NCBI RefSeq assembly: GCF_022682495.2
Contig: NC_071389.1
Location: 14,003,199-14,067,198, forward strand
Length of the DNA stretch: 64,000 nucleotides
Reading direction: 5' to 3'
Source: Desmodus rotundus
Taxonomy: Eukaryota; Chordata; Mammalia; Chiroptera; Phyllostomidae
The notes under the pieces are model-generated. The model was given only the letters and a program-made list of their open reading frames with translations. It did no database searches and had not been told where the DNA came from. Every line of letters starts with the position of its first letter. Position 1 is the stretch's first letter. Positions 1 to 11,439 of this stretch are shown here, one piece after another. The translations under genes and the position numbers were made by a program.

Positions 1-164
1 AAGAGAGGGAAAGAAACACCAACGTGAAAAAGAAAAATCTATTGGCTGCCTCTCATACATGCCCTGTCCCAGGACCTAATCCACAACCCAGGCATGTGCC
101 ATGACCAGGAATTGAACCAGCGACCTTTCACCTTTCACCAACTGAGCCACACTGGTTAGGGCAG
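1..164 (-). repeat. Ves-type bat SINE, minus orientation
   Basis: Reverse complement of the SINE found throughout the window. The tRNA-like head lies at the right end (CTGAGCCACACTGGTTAGGGC) and the A-rich tail at the left, truncated by the window edge. It lies inside an HNRNPR intron. Confidence 0.85.
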
Positions 165-398
165 ATTTTAAGTTTTGAAAGTAACTTACTACAAACAGGG
201 AATGAGGGAGACTTTTACTTTACACTTGTGTTTCTGAAAATTCTGCCATAACAGATCTTTGTTTTCCTTAAAACTAATTTTATAAAAGAAGTAGAGATAA
301 TCGCAAACAAAAAATACCACTTCTCCACAGGAAAAAAATAATAATAAACTAATTTCAGGTCACTAGTTGTTCAAAGACATTCTGAGTAATGGCCTTAC

Positions 399-517
399 CT
401 GAACATGTGATAAGTCACTTTCCTTGAACTGTTGTAGTACAGATAGAGCTCCTTCTTCATTAAATTCCCTGAGAGCATCAATTGCTCTTTCATCAAGATC
501 GACATAAGCTACCAATC
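399..517 (-). CDS. HNRNPR: HNRNPR coding exon 2 (residues 53-92)
   Basis: 119 nt. The acceptor TTTGTAG is at 518-524 and the donor CAG|GTAAGG is at 399/398. It encodes the helical N-terminal segment from LVAYVDLDER to SDLSHVQ and ends on a whole codon. Confidence 0.93.
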
Positions 518-2923
518 CTACAAATGAAATTGAAAAGGAGTAACATTATTGCAACAAAAGGGATAATCTACACTGTGCTATCAATGTTTAATCAAGAATA
601 GTTATATTCAGTACTATCACTAACAAACTACATTTTCATTTAACTCTTTGCATACAGACAGGTATACAATTACTATATAGACAGGCCAAGAGTACAAATA
701 TGAAAATAAAAGCTAAAATGTCAATAACTATAAATATGAATTTCAATCCCCATACCCCACAAGAAAACAAAAATCCTAATCCCATTTCCCACTCATCAAA
801 AGGTTTAAATCTTGGCAGTTAAATCGGATGTACACACTGTACTACAGATTAAGCATTAATATAACAAATTCTGATTCATGTTAGAGTGGTAAGAACACAC
901 TGTATTTCCCAAGGATCAACCTTCAAATTATATGGACTGTTGTAGTTGTTGCTAACCACACAAGAGGTGGGGGGAAAAAAGAGAGAACCATTTTTACTAA
1001 ATTAATTCTTTCTGCTCTCCAAAAAGTGTCAACAGCTTTTCCTCCTTAGCACCAAAGATAACACGAAACATATCTGTTTATCAAAGCATCTACTTTGCTG
1101 CAGTCAGAATGTGGAAAGGCATAATTTTAAACTTTTCTACAAATGCAAGTGCAGCTTGATCAATCAATTCTGAAAGTCATATTTTAAGGCATTTTGTGTT
1201 CTTTTGAAGTGTCAAGCTGAGATTTAAAAGATGCTGTGGCATTCGCAACACTGTCAAGAATGGCAATTTTTTTCAAATGGCATTAAGGACTTTACTATGG
1301 ACTCACAAGTCAACTATACAGAAAATATACACTGCATTCCATATATGTAGTATATCTAACTGCACACAGAACATCTACTAAGTTTAAAATATAATTACTT
1401 AAGTCTGTTAAGTGTTATATTTATCTCCATATATATGTATAAGGAATAAATTTCAGAATTGATCCTATGTAAAATGGAAATATTTGGCACATTAAAACCC
1501 CCAAGTCCATATGAACTAACATCAAAAGTGACCCCATTTTGGTAAAGCCAAAAGAACTTTATTCCATACAGTAAATATTATTTTAAATAAATGTAATGCC
1601 ACTTGCAAAGTTACCTTTAAAAAATGTCATGATTTGTTTTAAAAGCTCAAAATGAGCATGTCTAAATAATTGGAGTTTCCTTACTTGAATATTCCATACC
1701 ACCACCCAAAGCCACAACTCAGGACACCCATCAATCCATTCTATCAATCCAACCCTACACTTAAACCATCAGCCTTTTATCAATAACAAAAACACTCTAC
1801 AAGAGAGCATCTCTAAGTAGATCACTGCCAATTCTCTATGGCAGAATGTCAAAGTTCCTGAGGGCTGATTTTCAAATGGGACCATCACTTAGGAGTCATT
1901 TTTAGATGTCATTTTAATATCTGAAATTATCCTGAGTTTTTCAAATTAAAAAAAAATTTTAAGGACAAAAAACCCAGTATATGTTACTATGGTACTTCAG
2001 ACACGTTTGTGAAACAATTCAATTCTCTCTCTCAAAATCTGGACAGGCCCACAAAACACTGAGGAAGAAAGTTTCCATCCATGGTCCCAAAGGGGGAGGA
2101 CACATTTATTTATGAACAACACTCCCTAAGGGTAAATATTTCTCTCCCTCTTTAAAACTTCAAACCACTTACAACCAACCATATTAATATGTTCAAATTT
2201 GCTTAAGCACTTAACCATGGGACTTCGATTTAAAAAAAGCAGCTGTTACAGACCAAACACTTCCATATTAGACATGTGGATTTCTGTCTAACAGAGAGTA
2301 GACAGGCACAAACTCTCAAGGAGTCTGACATTTATTATCATTTCAGATGATACAGTCTAACCAGTCCTCTTATTATGCCACCTAATCAGACCTAAGCTGA
2401 TTTAACAATCACTTTAAGAAGGTAAAAGTAGAAAAGTAAAAGAAAAATGATGACTGATTTAGATTAAGGAAAAAAGTAAAATTTGGTATGCTGAAACATA
2501 CATTTTAATTCGTGGTAAATCTAACACAAATTGATGTACTGTTCTGAAACAACTAAGACTGCATATTCAACACTAAGGCTTCAAAATAATGAGAAAAGAA
2601 TATCAAAGTCAAACCCAATATGCCTTCAATGAAGGGAAAGTAACAAACATTCAGCTCTACATAGATCAGAAACAGTATTATTTAACCTTAAAAAAATCTA
2701 TAAAATTTAAAGTGGTTTGCGCCCTCACTTTCATAACCAGTCAGAAACAAGAAATGCATATTATACCTGTCTGAAATATTTCATCAAGTCTTTCTGCCAC
2801 CTTCTGTGGGAGGCCTGCCTCTATCAGTGTCTTGTAGTGTTCTGTGTGAGTTACACTGGAAGTATCCATTGGTTCTTCCTCTTCTTTTAACTGTACCGCA
2901 TTACCATTCACCTGATTAGCCAT
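399..2923 (-). CDS. HNRNPR: HNRNPR, first two coding exons (residues 1-92); rest of gene left of window
   Basis: Heterogeneous nuclear ribonucleoprotein R, an RNA-binding protein involved in pre-mRNA processing and mRNA transport and translation. The exons join as 2767..2923 then 399..517 on the minus strand. The protein starts MANQVNGNAVQLKEEEEPMD and continues through KVAERLDEIF, which I recognise as the acidic N-terminal region of hnRNP R. The second exon encodes residues 53-92 (GLVAYVDLDERAIDALREFN onward). Both junctions have GT-AG signals (ACAG|GTATAA; TTTGTAG|GA; CAG|GTAAGG) and the codon split across the junction (G|GA) is Gly, so the frame is continuous. The start codon at 2923-2921 lies just inside the exon, after a non-coding first exon near 6.1 kb. 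The three RRM domains and the RGG tail are outside the window. SYNCRIP is the close paralogue, but its N-terminus differs. Confidence 0.95.
518..2766 (-). other. HNRNPR: HNRNPR intron between coding exons; AT-rich, no recognisable repeats
   Basis: About 2.2 kb of AT-rich sequence in which I see no SINE, LINE, MIR or LTR. That is unusual compared with the repeat density elsewhere in the window. No further exon could be supported. Confidence 0.6.
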
Positions 2924-2935
2924 TTTATTATGCTG
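2767..2935 (-). CDS. HNRNPR: HNRNPR exon 2, first coding exon (residues 1-53 partial)
   Basis: The start codon is at 2923-2921. The coding part 2767..2923 is 52 codons plus one base. The acceptor is TTTTTTCCAG followed at once by CAG, a tandem NAGNAG acceptor, so the exon can begin at 2935 or 2932. The choice only affects the 5'UTR. The donor is ACAG|GTATAA. Confidence 0.93.
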
Positions 2936-5900
2936 CTGGAAAAAATTCAGGAGCTATATTACATTAAGCCAAAAATAACTAGTTTGTAGGACAATGCATG
3001 ATTTAGCTGAACTAATTTGTATACATGCTGCTAATAACCTCTATCATTATTTTATGCCTTTTGTGATGTATCTGACCTAAAATTGTAATAACCATCCTGT
3101 AAAACCATAAAAAATGTACATGGAAGCATTAGATCTTTAAGGAACTTCATGTACACTAGGTTAAATAAAGGCTTGAATTACTTAAGGCAGAATCACTGAT
3201 TAACAAAAGCAGCTGCTGTGTCCTGACGAGCATATCAACAAATCACCAGAAAATCCTAAAAAGTCCTTCAGCACTCAATTCTTATACAATTTTTAAAAGT
3301 TCGGTTTTAAAACATAATGAACACCCACAGTCCACTTAGTCAAGGTTTAAGAACATTCAAATTTTCCTAACTCTGCTTCAAATACAAGATAGGTGAGAAA
3401 TAAATGTTCTATTGTCTCTATTTCAACACAGTGGTGGTTTGGGTTTTCTTCGCCTCACACAAAACAAAAAATCACAACTTGACATTGTTTTTTGTTCTAA
3501 AATTAATTTGCTATTCCCATTCACAGATTTAAAAGAAAAAATGACTAAGTTTAAAAGTTAAAAGATTGTTTTAAGTTCACATAAAATAAAAAGTGAGCTA
3601 GAGTTGAGGTTGCTTCATTTTTAAAAAATCACGAGTACATATTAAATTTTTCACATCAGTAAAATAAAGCTGCAAAAAAAAAAAAAAATGAGGAATGGAC
3701 ACCTAACTTCTTCCAAATAGTTTCAGCAAACATTAATTAGGATAAATTTAGATCAGCTGTCTCAGATTAACCTACCCAAATCATTTTGTATGTTCAACCT
3801 GTATGTAATGTTGAAATGAATCAACTCCCTGAAGAGATTAAACAGTAAAACCGTACAAGGCCAGTCTCTTTCCTTCCTCGAAAGACAGAATTAAAGTGCA
3901 TTTGTCTGTGGTGAACTTACAATGTGATGAAGACGGTAAGCAACAGAATAAAGACATTGCAACAAATACTGAAATGAAGGTGATCAAGAAAAAGCCTACT
4001 TTTCTTGATGAAACTCAAGATACCTAGCCACCTATAAAGAAAATACAAGTTTCCTAAAAAGCACTAAAACCCGTAAGATAACCACACTTCCAGATTGCTT
4101 ATCAAACACTGTGCAAATGCATCAGGATCAGTTTTCTGACTTAAAACAACTTTTCATTTCGAAGTCCAATAATACTTAGTTAACGAAGAAGGGAGGAAAA
4201 CTGAGAAGAAGGAGATAATAGAGTAGGAAGAGAGGAAGATGCAGAAAAGGTTACTCTGAAATGAGACAGTATCATGACTTCTTAGGATTACAAATCATTA
4301 AGACTTGATACTCCACTAATGTCTATACAGACGCAGACTGTGTTTAAACTCTGGATTGACAAATGTTTCTCAAGACAAGCCTCAAACTCTGATGAACTGG
4401 CAATTTGTTTAAATGTTTTGGTTAACATTCATAACTGACACACTTTTGATAAAAAAACAACTACTTACAGTAAATACGTTTACTGATTAGTACAACCTAT
4501 TTGTATAAGATGCATCCTAAAGTCCAAAGTCTCCTGAACATTTAGATCTGTTTTCCCAAGCTCCCACCACCCCAAAATACGACCGTAATAAGATCATCAG
4601 AACTCAAAATTCTCAGTATCACAAGACCCTTTCAGTATTGCACCTGGAAATAACTATTAGTCACAGAAAGAAAGCAAATTTTAACAGTAAAGTTCAATGA
4701 ACATCTGTCAAGGTGGTATGTTTTTTAAAGTATGTGTAAAGCAAAATGACAAGTTGTGTATTAAGAACAAGATAGAAATATTTACGACTATTTTATTGCA
4801 AAGGCTCTCTGCAAATTGATTTGGAAATTGATTTTTTAACCAAAAAAAGTAAAATAATTAGATTCTAGAAAAATAAAACGTTCAGATCAAGGAAAAACGT
4901 CTCTTCAAGCCAAATACAATGTGCTCATTAAAGAAAAAAAAAAAAAACTTTTAGGTCACATGAGACTTAAAACTCTTGTGTCAATTCAACACAATGCCAC
5001 ACAGCCAAACCATATTTCTGATGCAGCAAATATACCAATGTGACTGAAGTCATTTGATCTAAGCATTTTTGCAAAAAGTAGAAATTTCATTAAGATTTAA
5101 AAGGGCTGCTGGGAGATTTGGAAGTCAGAGTAGCCCCTTCCTAACTGTTTCTAAACATCTCTATGCATATTATTCACATTAAGAGACGAGTTGTAAAAAA
5201 ACCAACGACTAGAAAACTAACGGTTATCTCAAGGTTTAAGAGTGTCAAGCCCTTATCCTACGACTGACTCATGAAACATAAATTCAGCCTCTTAAGGACG
5301 GCAAAAATCTCAAACAGGCAGAATGAAAGGATTGGACCTTTCAAGAACCCCGTGGCTATAAGTTTTTTAAATGCTGACAACACGCTCACTACCATATTTT
5401 TTTAAAAATTGCCTTTCCAATTTAGTGCGCCTGAAACATTCTTAAAACTATGTGGCTCGGGCGCTGCTTGAATCTTAAGTTTCACAGCGTCTAGTAGTCA
5501 TTTTTTCCTTCAAATCTCGGCTCGCAGCATGCAAAATGGGGGAGTGGGAGGGAGGCATCCCATACACATCGGCCGTTCGTCTTCCGCTCCCCACAAAAGT
5601 TTTCTCACGGCTCAAATAACCCGGGGTTTACATCCCGCCCTCTGCCCACCCCACCCCCTCACGCCAGTCCCGACCATCAGCACATCCCACTCGTGGCTAC
5701 GCCGGCTGAGACGGGCAGCGCGGCGACTCAGGCCGTGAGAAGCGATGGGGCTGCGGGCGCCTTAGGCCGCCGGCCGGGGCCGGCCGCGTGGAGCGGCGGA
5801 CGGAGGCGGGAAAAGCACTGCCAACCGCAGCAGGCCGCGGGGAGAGCGCCCGGCGGACCTGAACGCGGGCCGGGAAGGGGCGGGGGTGAATGAGCAAGGG

Positions 5901-6089
5901 TGAGGAGGCGCCTCCGCGAGGCTAGGCCCTCTACAGTGCGGCGGGACGGAGAAGCAGCCGCCCCCAGCCCATCCCCACCCCCACCCCGGGGCCTCGAAGC
6001 GAAAACGAACTGGGGACCAGGCACACAGCGCGGGTCGGATCGAATCGGGGCTCCCGGCCCCTCCCCCCACGGACCTGGGCGAGACTCAC
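2936..6089 (-). other. HNRNPR: HNRNPR intron 1; AT-rich, then CpG island toward its 5' end
   Basis: From 2936 to about 5450 the sequence is AT-rich and free of recognised interspersed repeats, with only short A-runs (3674, 4934). From about 5520 it becomes CpG-rich and merges into the promoter island. No coding exon is visible. Confidence 0.6.
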
Positions 6090-6260
6090 CAGGGAAAAGC
6101 AGGGGCCGGTGGCCAGGCCCGTGAGAATCAGCGCGAGGCGCTTTGAAAACGACTAGAAATGGCGCGCGCGCCACCCCCTCCCCCCGTCATGGACAGAGAT
6201 GCGATCCCGGCAGCACGCGGGGTTTCCCGGAACTGCTTCCAGGGACTTGGAGCGGCCAGG
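6090..6260 (-). other. HNRNPR: HNRNPR non-coding first exon (5' end approximate)
   Basis: A strong minus-strand donor, TTTTCCCTG|GTGAGTCTCG, sits at 6090/6089 inside the CpG island and correctly placed upstream of the first coding exon. The 5' boundary (transcription start) is a guess from the CCAAT-box cluster that begins at 6301. Confidence 0.6.
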
Positions 6261-6300
6261 CAATCACGTCGCGCAATGGCCTGAGAGGCGGCTTATGCGA

Positions 6301-6703
6301 CCAATGGGAGCAAGAAAGCAGTACCACGCTAAACGACCGGGAGCCAATCGGGAAAGCCACCGGTTGAGCCAATGAGGGAACTCAGCGCCGCTGGCTGTGG
6401 TGCCTNNNNNNNNNNNNNNNNNNNNNNNNNNNNNNNNNNNNNNNNNNNNNNNNNNNNNNNNNNNNNNNNNNNNNNNNNNNNNNNNNNNNNNNNNNNNNNN
6501 NNNNNNNNNNNNNNNNNNNNNNNNNNNNNNNNNNNNNNNNNNNNNNNNNNNNNNNNNNNNNNNNNNNNNNNNNNNNNNNNNNNNNNNNNNNNNNNNNNNN
6601 NNNNNNNNNNNNNNNNNNNNNNNNNNNNNNNNNNNNNNNNNNNNNCTTTCCGGCAGCTGCCTCAGCCAATCAGCGAGCGAAGCTCGAAAAATGCTCTGCC
6701 AAT
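6301..6703. promoter_or_regulatory. Cluster of five CCAAT (NF-Y type) boxes flanking the assembly gap
   Basis: CCAAT occurs in the plus orientation at 6301-6305, 6344-6348, 6369-6373, 6666-6670 and 6699-6703. It lies just upstream of the inferred HNRNPR start. Similar CCAAT-rich, CpG-rich sequence on both sides suggests one promoter broken by a small gap. Confidence 0.55.
6406..6645. other. Assembly gap (240 Ns)
   Basis: A run of N inside the CpG island. Its true size is unknown from sequence alone. Confidence 0.99.
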
Positions 6704-7146
6704 CAGAAGCCGAACACTAAGCCGGCCTCTGGTAGCATGGCCGGGCGCTTCTATCACGCCTGCGCCTGCCCCTATGGCCTGTCGGGAGTTTGAGTTCCAT
6801 TCTGGCGTACAAAGGCCAGTCAGGGGCCAAAAGCCAAGGAGGGAAAAGAACAAAAGGGTAAAAAAAGAAGCGCGTCCTCCTAGCCAAGGCAGAGTATCTT
6901 CTGCTTTCTTCTGTTGAAGACAAAAGCCCGATTAAGGCAGGGAAGTTGCCCTGCTTCTCCTCACGTCCCTAGAAGCTTGAGTAGAACCTTAATTGCGACG
7001 TCGGGCCTAATTTAGGCGCTGGCTTGTGTTAGCTTCCGCTGGGATTAGCCCTCGTTTGCAGCTGAGGTTAGTGAGGAAAAGAGGCAGCCGCCCACTCCCC
7101 AGGGGAGTCTCAGCAACCAGGCTAGAACTTTGAGCTCGGTTCAAGC

Positions 7147-7212
7147 ACTACACCTCCCAGCAGCGCCCGCGGCGTTCGCACGCTGCTATGGAGACTGCAA
7201 CTCCCAAGAGGC
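7147..7212 (+). promoter_or_regulatory. Two ZNF143/SBS-like promoter motifs
   Basis: ACTACACCTCCCAGCAGC (7147-7164) and ACTGCAACTCCCAAGAGGC (7194-7212) both resemble the ACTACAnnTCCCA motif bound by ZNF143, typical of CpG-island and bidirectional promoters. They are 47 bp apart in the same orientation. Confidence 0.45.
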
Positions 7213-7449
7213 CCCGCGCCAGCGGAGGATTAGCGAGTGGGGTCCGTGGCTGGGCCCGGCGGTCTAAACTCCATCGCTGTTAACCCTATAGGGGAATCTG
7301 ACCGCGTTCTTCTAAGGAGGGCGACCCTTAAGGGATGGGCTGAGTTTCGCCCAGCAAAGGGAAAGCCAAAACCCTGGCCAAGGGTGAGGGATAGGGCGCG
7401 TGAGGAGGAGCGAGCCAGGCAGACCTCGGACTGGGAAGTGCCTACTTAC

Positions 7450-7610
7450 CATCCTGAGGGCTTGTCTGCCCAAAGGGTTCTTGGCGGACTCTGGCACGGA
7501 TTGAGCCTCTGAAGGCTTGAGCCGGGTGGCCCCTCAGGATGTTAGCAGTCCCTGACCCGCTGAAGATGGGAAGCCGAAAACCCGAACTGAGAACGAACAG
7601 ACTTACCTCC
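7450..7610 (-). other. Candidate 5' exon ends of an unidentified minus-strand transcript (two strong donors)
   Basis: Two minus-strand donors match the consensus: CAGGATG|GTAAGT (exon end 7450) and CCAGGAG|GTAAGT (exon end 7607). They sit at the edge of the second CpG block, where the first exon of ZNF436 would be expected in human gene order. No downstream acceptor exon is recognisable in the window. Confidence 0.3.
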
Positions 7611-7886
7611 TGGCCTGTGAAAGACCCACTAGATTCCTGCTCCGAGATCCGAGAGGCCCCCAAACAGATTCCAAATCCGCAGGCAGAGTTCTTAGAGACT
7701 TCAGGCGTTCGGAAAGATTCTAGAGATAGCTACTGTCAGATCCCGGATATTTCAGACCCGCAGGTAGATCTCGAATCCGTAGACTTGCAGGCAAAGCCCA
7801 GAGATTGTAGGCGGATCCCAGAGATTCTCAGGCAACTCAGAAACCACAGGCTCATAGGCAGATCCTTCCGAGACCACAGTGGCTAG
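7539..7886 (+). other. Open frame of 115 codons over a degenerate 22-28-bp tandem repeat; coding status unknown
   Basis: The stretch 7669-7880 is a run of diverged units built around GGCAGATCCCAGAGATT. The repeat may keep the frame open by chance. I recognise no protein family. It could belong to the 5' region of an antisense transcript (ZNF436-AS1 lies here in human), but nothing in the sequence proves it. Confidence 0.25.
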
Positions 7887-9835
7887 CCAAGAAACATCAC
7901 CAGCAGCTAAGCTGCATTCAGCTGGATTTCTTCCGAACGGAAGGACTTGCAGCCTTCCCTTTCCCCAGCCAGGATGAGAAAATTAGACAATGGAAGCCCA
8001 GCACTAGGAATAGCAGGCATTCTGCGTGGGGAAGAGCTCTGAGCTCGCTGTAGCCTTGGAGAGGGAAGTGATGGAAAAAGAATATAGCAGCTTATTAGGG
8101 ACTCCCACCCTCTTCAAGTTATAAATATCCCCAGAACCTTGGCTACGTGCCCAGAAGCCTGTTGTCTCTAACTGTACAGGAGACTTCTCTGCCTGCTCTG
8201 GGAAAGGGGCTTTTCTTTTGTTTTGCAGATCCATCCACCCACTGAGTGACTTGAATTTCTTTTCTCGAGCATAACTCCAGGCTATGCTTTTATTGGTGAG
8301 TGTCCTGTTCCCAGTGCCCAGTTATTTATGGTTAAATTACTCAAGTGCCTAAAAAGAACTAGGACTCTACTCAGCCATGAGGCAGACTCTCCTCCTCCTC
8401 ACCCCCAACTGTGAGGGTAGGAATTCTTTAGATACCACAGAATTGTACCATTCTACCCCAGCTAAAATTGGTGTGGGTACCACCACCACAGCAACAAAAG
8501 AAAAGAGTCACAGAGGGTCCCCAAAAGGCAGTCAAGATCAGACAGACCTGGGGTGTGATCCAGGCTGTGCATTCTCTGGAAAGTCTTCTGATGTCTCCAG
8601 GCCCATTTCCCTTTCTGTAAAATGGGGTGATCACACCTAAGGCGGTGGTGAGCACCAAGCGAGATGACTTTAAAGTGAGCACCTGATGATAGCTGTTATT
8701 AATCCTGCCTTGGGTGACTTCCAGAGAGGCCTATGAACATTTTCACTGGCTCAAAAAATCTGGGAAGTCAGAATAGCTTGACAGCTGTGAGCTGATGACC
8801 TTACCCTTACATAATGTTTCTGCCGGAAATCCAGAGGGAACTGGAAGATGGACCAGTGTGGTGAATTGAGCCCAGTAGAGCAGAGGTATTTAGAGCTGCC
8901 AGGAACCCAGCAAGTTAAGGCCTCACCCTTAGGGAGCCCTCTGGGATAAGAAGAGGGAGATTGTTCACCCTGTGGCTTAATAATTGCAGGTATCTAACTG
9001 GGCCTAAGGTGAAGGGAGCTGAGAGGCCAAGCCCCTCTCAGCTCAGCAGGGCTTGCTTTTCATCCCTTCTCTGACAGATTGCTTTGTAAACTTTCTTGGG
9101 CCTTTTCTTCCCCCTTGCCCCAGTGCTTTAAATCCTTCTTTGTCCTCTGCTGTTTCTTTTATTCCTAGGCCTGGCTGGGGGCAGGGCGACTCTCTAAACC
9201 CAGCTTGGCTGCTAGTCTCCTGTAAGTAAGTGTTTTTCTCTTTCTTCACCTGGGACCCTACAGAGGGTGTAGAAGAGAGGCTGAGAAAGAAGGAAAGTGT
9301 GACTGCTTTTGGTGCCCTGGGGTGGGGAGCTGGGGGTAGGGGGCATGAATGAGGAGGAGGAAAGAAAGTGGGTGAGGGGCTTCCTGTTGCAGCCTTCAGC
9401 TGGACTCTGAGGGTTGAGGTCACTGGAGGAGGAGGTGGCTTCCTGCTCATTGTTCAGGACTTCATTGTTTCTCGGGAATACTTACTGTATGCGGGTTTTC
9501 AGTAACCAGCTTGGAAAACTGTATTTGTCCCATCATTCAGCGAACAATGAGCATCTACTGGGTGCAGAGGGAGTAGCACAGCCTATCCCTGGGGAAAGGG
9601 GCTAGAAGAACCATTTGTCCAGGGTCTCCAGACGGAGTTGTAGGTGCTATCAGATCCACTGACCAATTTGATCAAAGACCCTCCTTGTATATCCTTAAGC
9701 TTGTTTCTTATTAATAGGCCACCCTGAATATGGAGCACTGTAAATCGTTGTTTTAATAAATCCTATCATTATCTGGTGAGCTGCACAATTATGTTGTAAT
9801 GTTTTGTACTAGAAGTATTAATTTGGTAAACATTT
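7887..9835. other. Intergenic sequence with one MIR; otherwise nothing recognised
   Basis: Apart from the MIR at 8530-8705 I see no gene, RNA gene or repeat I can name. Confidence 0.5.
8530..8705 (+). repeat. MIR SINE
   Basis: Carries the order gtgtgatccaggctgtgc, then ccctttctgtaaaatgggg, then gatgactttaaagtgagcac, matching the MIR core and 3' section. Confidence 0.6.
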
Positions 9836-9848
9836 AAAACTGTGCCTC

Positions 9849-10068
9849 GCCCTGGCTGGTGTGGCTCAGTGGATTGGGCACTGGCCTGTGAACCAAAGGG
9901 TCGCCGGTTCACTTCCCAGTCAGGGCACATGCGTGGCTTGCAGGCTAGGTCCCTGGCTGGGCCACATTCGAGAGGCAACCAACTGATGTTTCTCTCCCTC
10001 TATTCCTCCCTCCCTTCCCCTCTCTCCAAAAATAAATAAAATATTTAAAAATAAATAAATAAATAAAT
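9849..10068 (+). repeat. Ves-type bat SINE with perfect 13-bp target duplication
   Basis: Complete tRNA-like head, body and AAATAAATA tail. The direct repeat AAAACTGTGCCTC lies at 9836-9848 and 10069-10081, marking a clean retrotransposition event. Confidence 0.93.
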
Positions 10069-10269
10069 AAAACTGTGCCTCAATATTTGTGATGTAGTTT
10101 TGTCATCTCTTCATTTTCAAATATACCAGGAATGTCAAAAACATTGAAGTGACTTGGGCTTCTCTCCTGACCCTGCTAGGAGCAGTGATGAAGCCGCAAC
10201 ACAGCACAAGGAGTTGGGGACATGGGGGACACACTGCCTTGCAGTCATTGCAGCCCAACTGCTAGAGTG

Positions 10270-10500
10270 TAAGATGATGAGCTAGGTAGTGTGCACCAAG
10301 GAGAGGGGCGAACTCAGAGCCGGGAATGGGAGGAGGCTTCACAGAGGAGATGACATCTGAGCTGGCTTGCAAAAACTGTAGGAGTCTTGTAGGTGGAGAA
10401 CAAGGGGAGGGACAGACGGCATTCTGGTCTACAAGAACAGCATGTGCAAAGTCATGGAGGCATGAAAGGACAGAGCGTGTTCCAGAGTGGTCAGGATTGG
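10270..10500 (-). repeat. L2 LINE fragment (antisense)
   Basis: Contains the antisense L2 3' signature 'acagcatgtgcaaagtcatg' with the flanking GGAGGCATGAAAGGACAGAG. The boundaries are approximate. Confidence 0.45.
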
Positions 10501-11195
10501 GGATGGCTAGAGGGAAGAGTGTGGGAGTGGAGGGACAGGGGGAGGAAGCAGAGCGAGGACAGTCTCTTATGTTCCTTTGTCTGCCTGCCTGTTTGTCTCT
10601 GCCTTTGGCTGTGGATCAGCCAAGCTGGTGATAAGGTGCAGATGAGGGGGCAGTTGGGGGCTGGCCTGGGGTGAGAAGAGCAGATTGACCCTGCAGGAAG
10701 AGGGGGGAGTGGAGAGGATTAGGAAGCTTTTTATGACCTCATGCGTTTCAGCTGGTTTTCTCCTGAGAGTATCAACATTCTCAAAAAAAAAAAAAAAGTA
10801 AACAATTGCGTTAAAACTGTTCAACAAACTTATCTCAATTGTTTAGCCTACTTAAAAGCATCAAATAGGCCCATATTCACCAAACGCGTTTACTGTGTCC
10901 CTGTTCGGTACCAGACACTGTGCCGGGACACAGGACGCCGCCCCCACACTGACTGCAGGGCTGCTGTAGACTAAATGTGGGAATGGCTGCAAACCCATGG
11001 GCGCAGAGGGAGGCCTGGGTCCACAGTGGCCATCACTGTTAGGGGAAGTAAATGAATCATGCTCTGTGCGGTGAAGCCATATTTCCCAGTGGCTCAGAGC
11101 AGGAATAGGGGCCTGGGTTCAAGTTCAGATTCTGTCTTCTGGAACCAAATTACTCTCTGAACCTTGGTTTTCCCAGTCTGTCAAAAGAGAATAAT

Positions 11196-11420
11196 AATAC
11201 AATTCGTAGAGACAGAAAATAGAATAGTGCTTGCCAGGGGCTGGGGGGAGGGGGAAATAGGGAATCGTTTCATAGGTATAGAGGTTCATTTTGCAAGATG
11301 AAAAGAGTTCTGGACACTGGCTGGACAATCATGTGAGTGTACTTAACGTTACTGAATTGTATGTAGCCTTAAAAATGGTTAAGGTGGTAAATTTTATATT
11401 ACATATATTTTACAATAAAA
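11196..11420 (+). repeat. L1 LINE 3' end fragment
   Basis: Contains 'gccaggggctggggggaggg' and later aaaatggttaaggtggtaaa, ending tttacaataaaaaaag: the 3'UTR and tail of an old mammalian L1. Confidence 0.75.
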
Positions 11421-11439
11421 AAAGAGCATAATAGTCACA

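Larger units (their letters stand above)
5520..7500. promoter_or_regulatory. CpG island(s): HNRNPR promoter region and a second CpG-rich block
   Basis: Dense CG dinucleotides from about 5520 to 6405, resuming after the N gap to about 7450. The left part contains the HNRNPR first exon. The right part (from about 7140) carries two ACTACA/TCCCA-type elements and plus-strand CG-rich sequence, which looks like a separate promoter, possibly the ZNF436/ZNF436-AS1 promoter in human gene order. The right-hand assignment is inference. Confidence 0.75.

Noticed and set aside
5693..6174. Several open frames on both strands in the HNRNPR island
   Set aside because: Mutually overlapping and low-complexity, with no protein resemblance.
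9849..9925. tRNA-like sequence with A and B boxes
   Set aside because: It is the tRNA-derived head of a SINE, repeated in every copy, not a tRNA gene.
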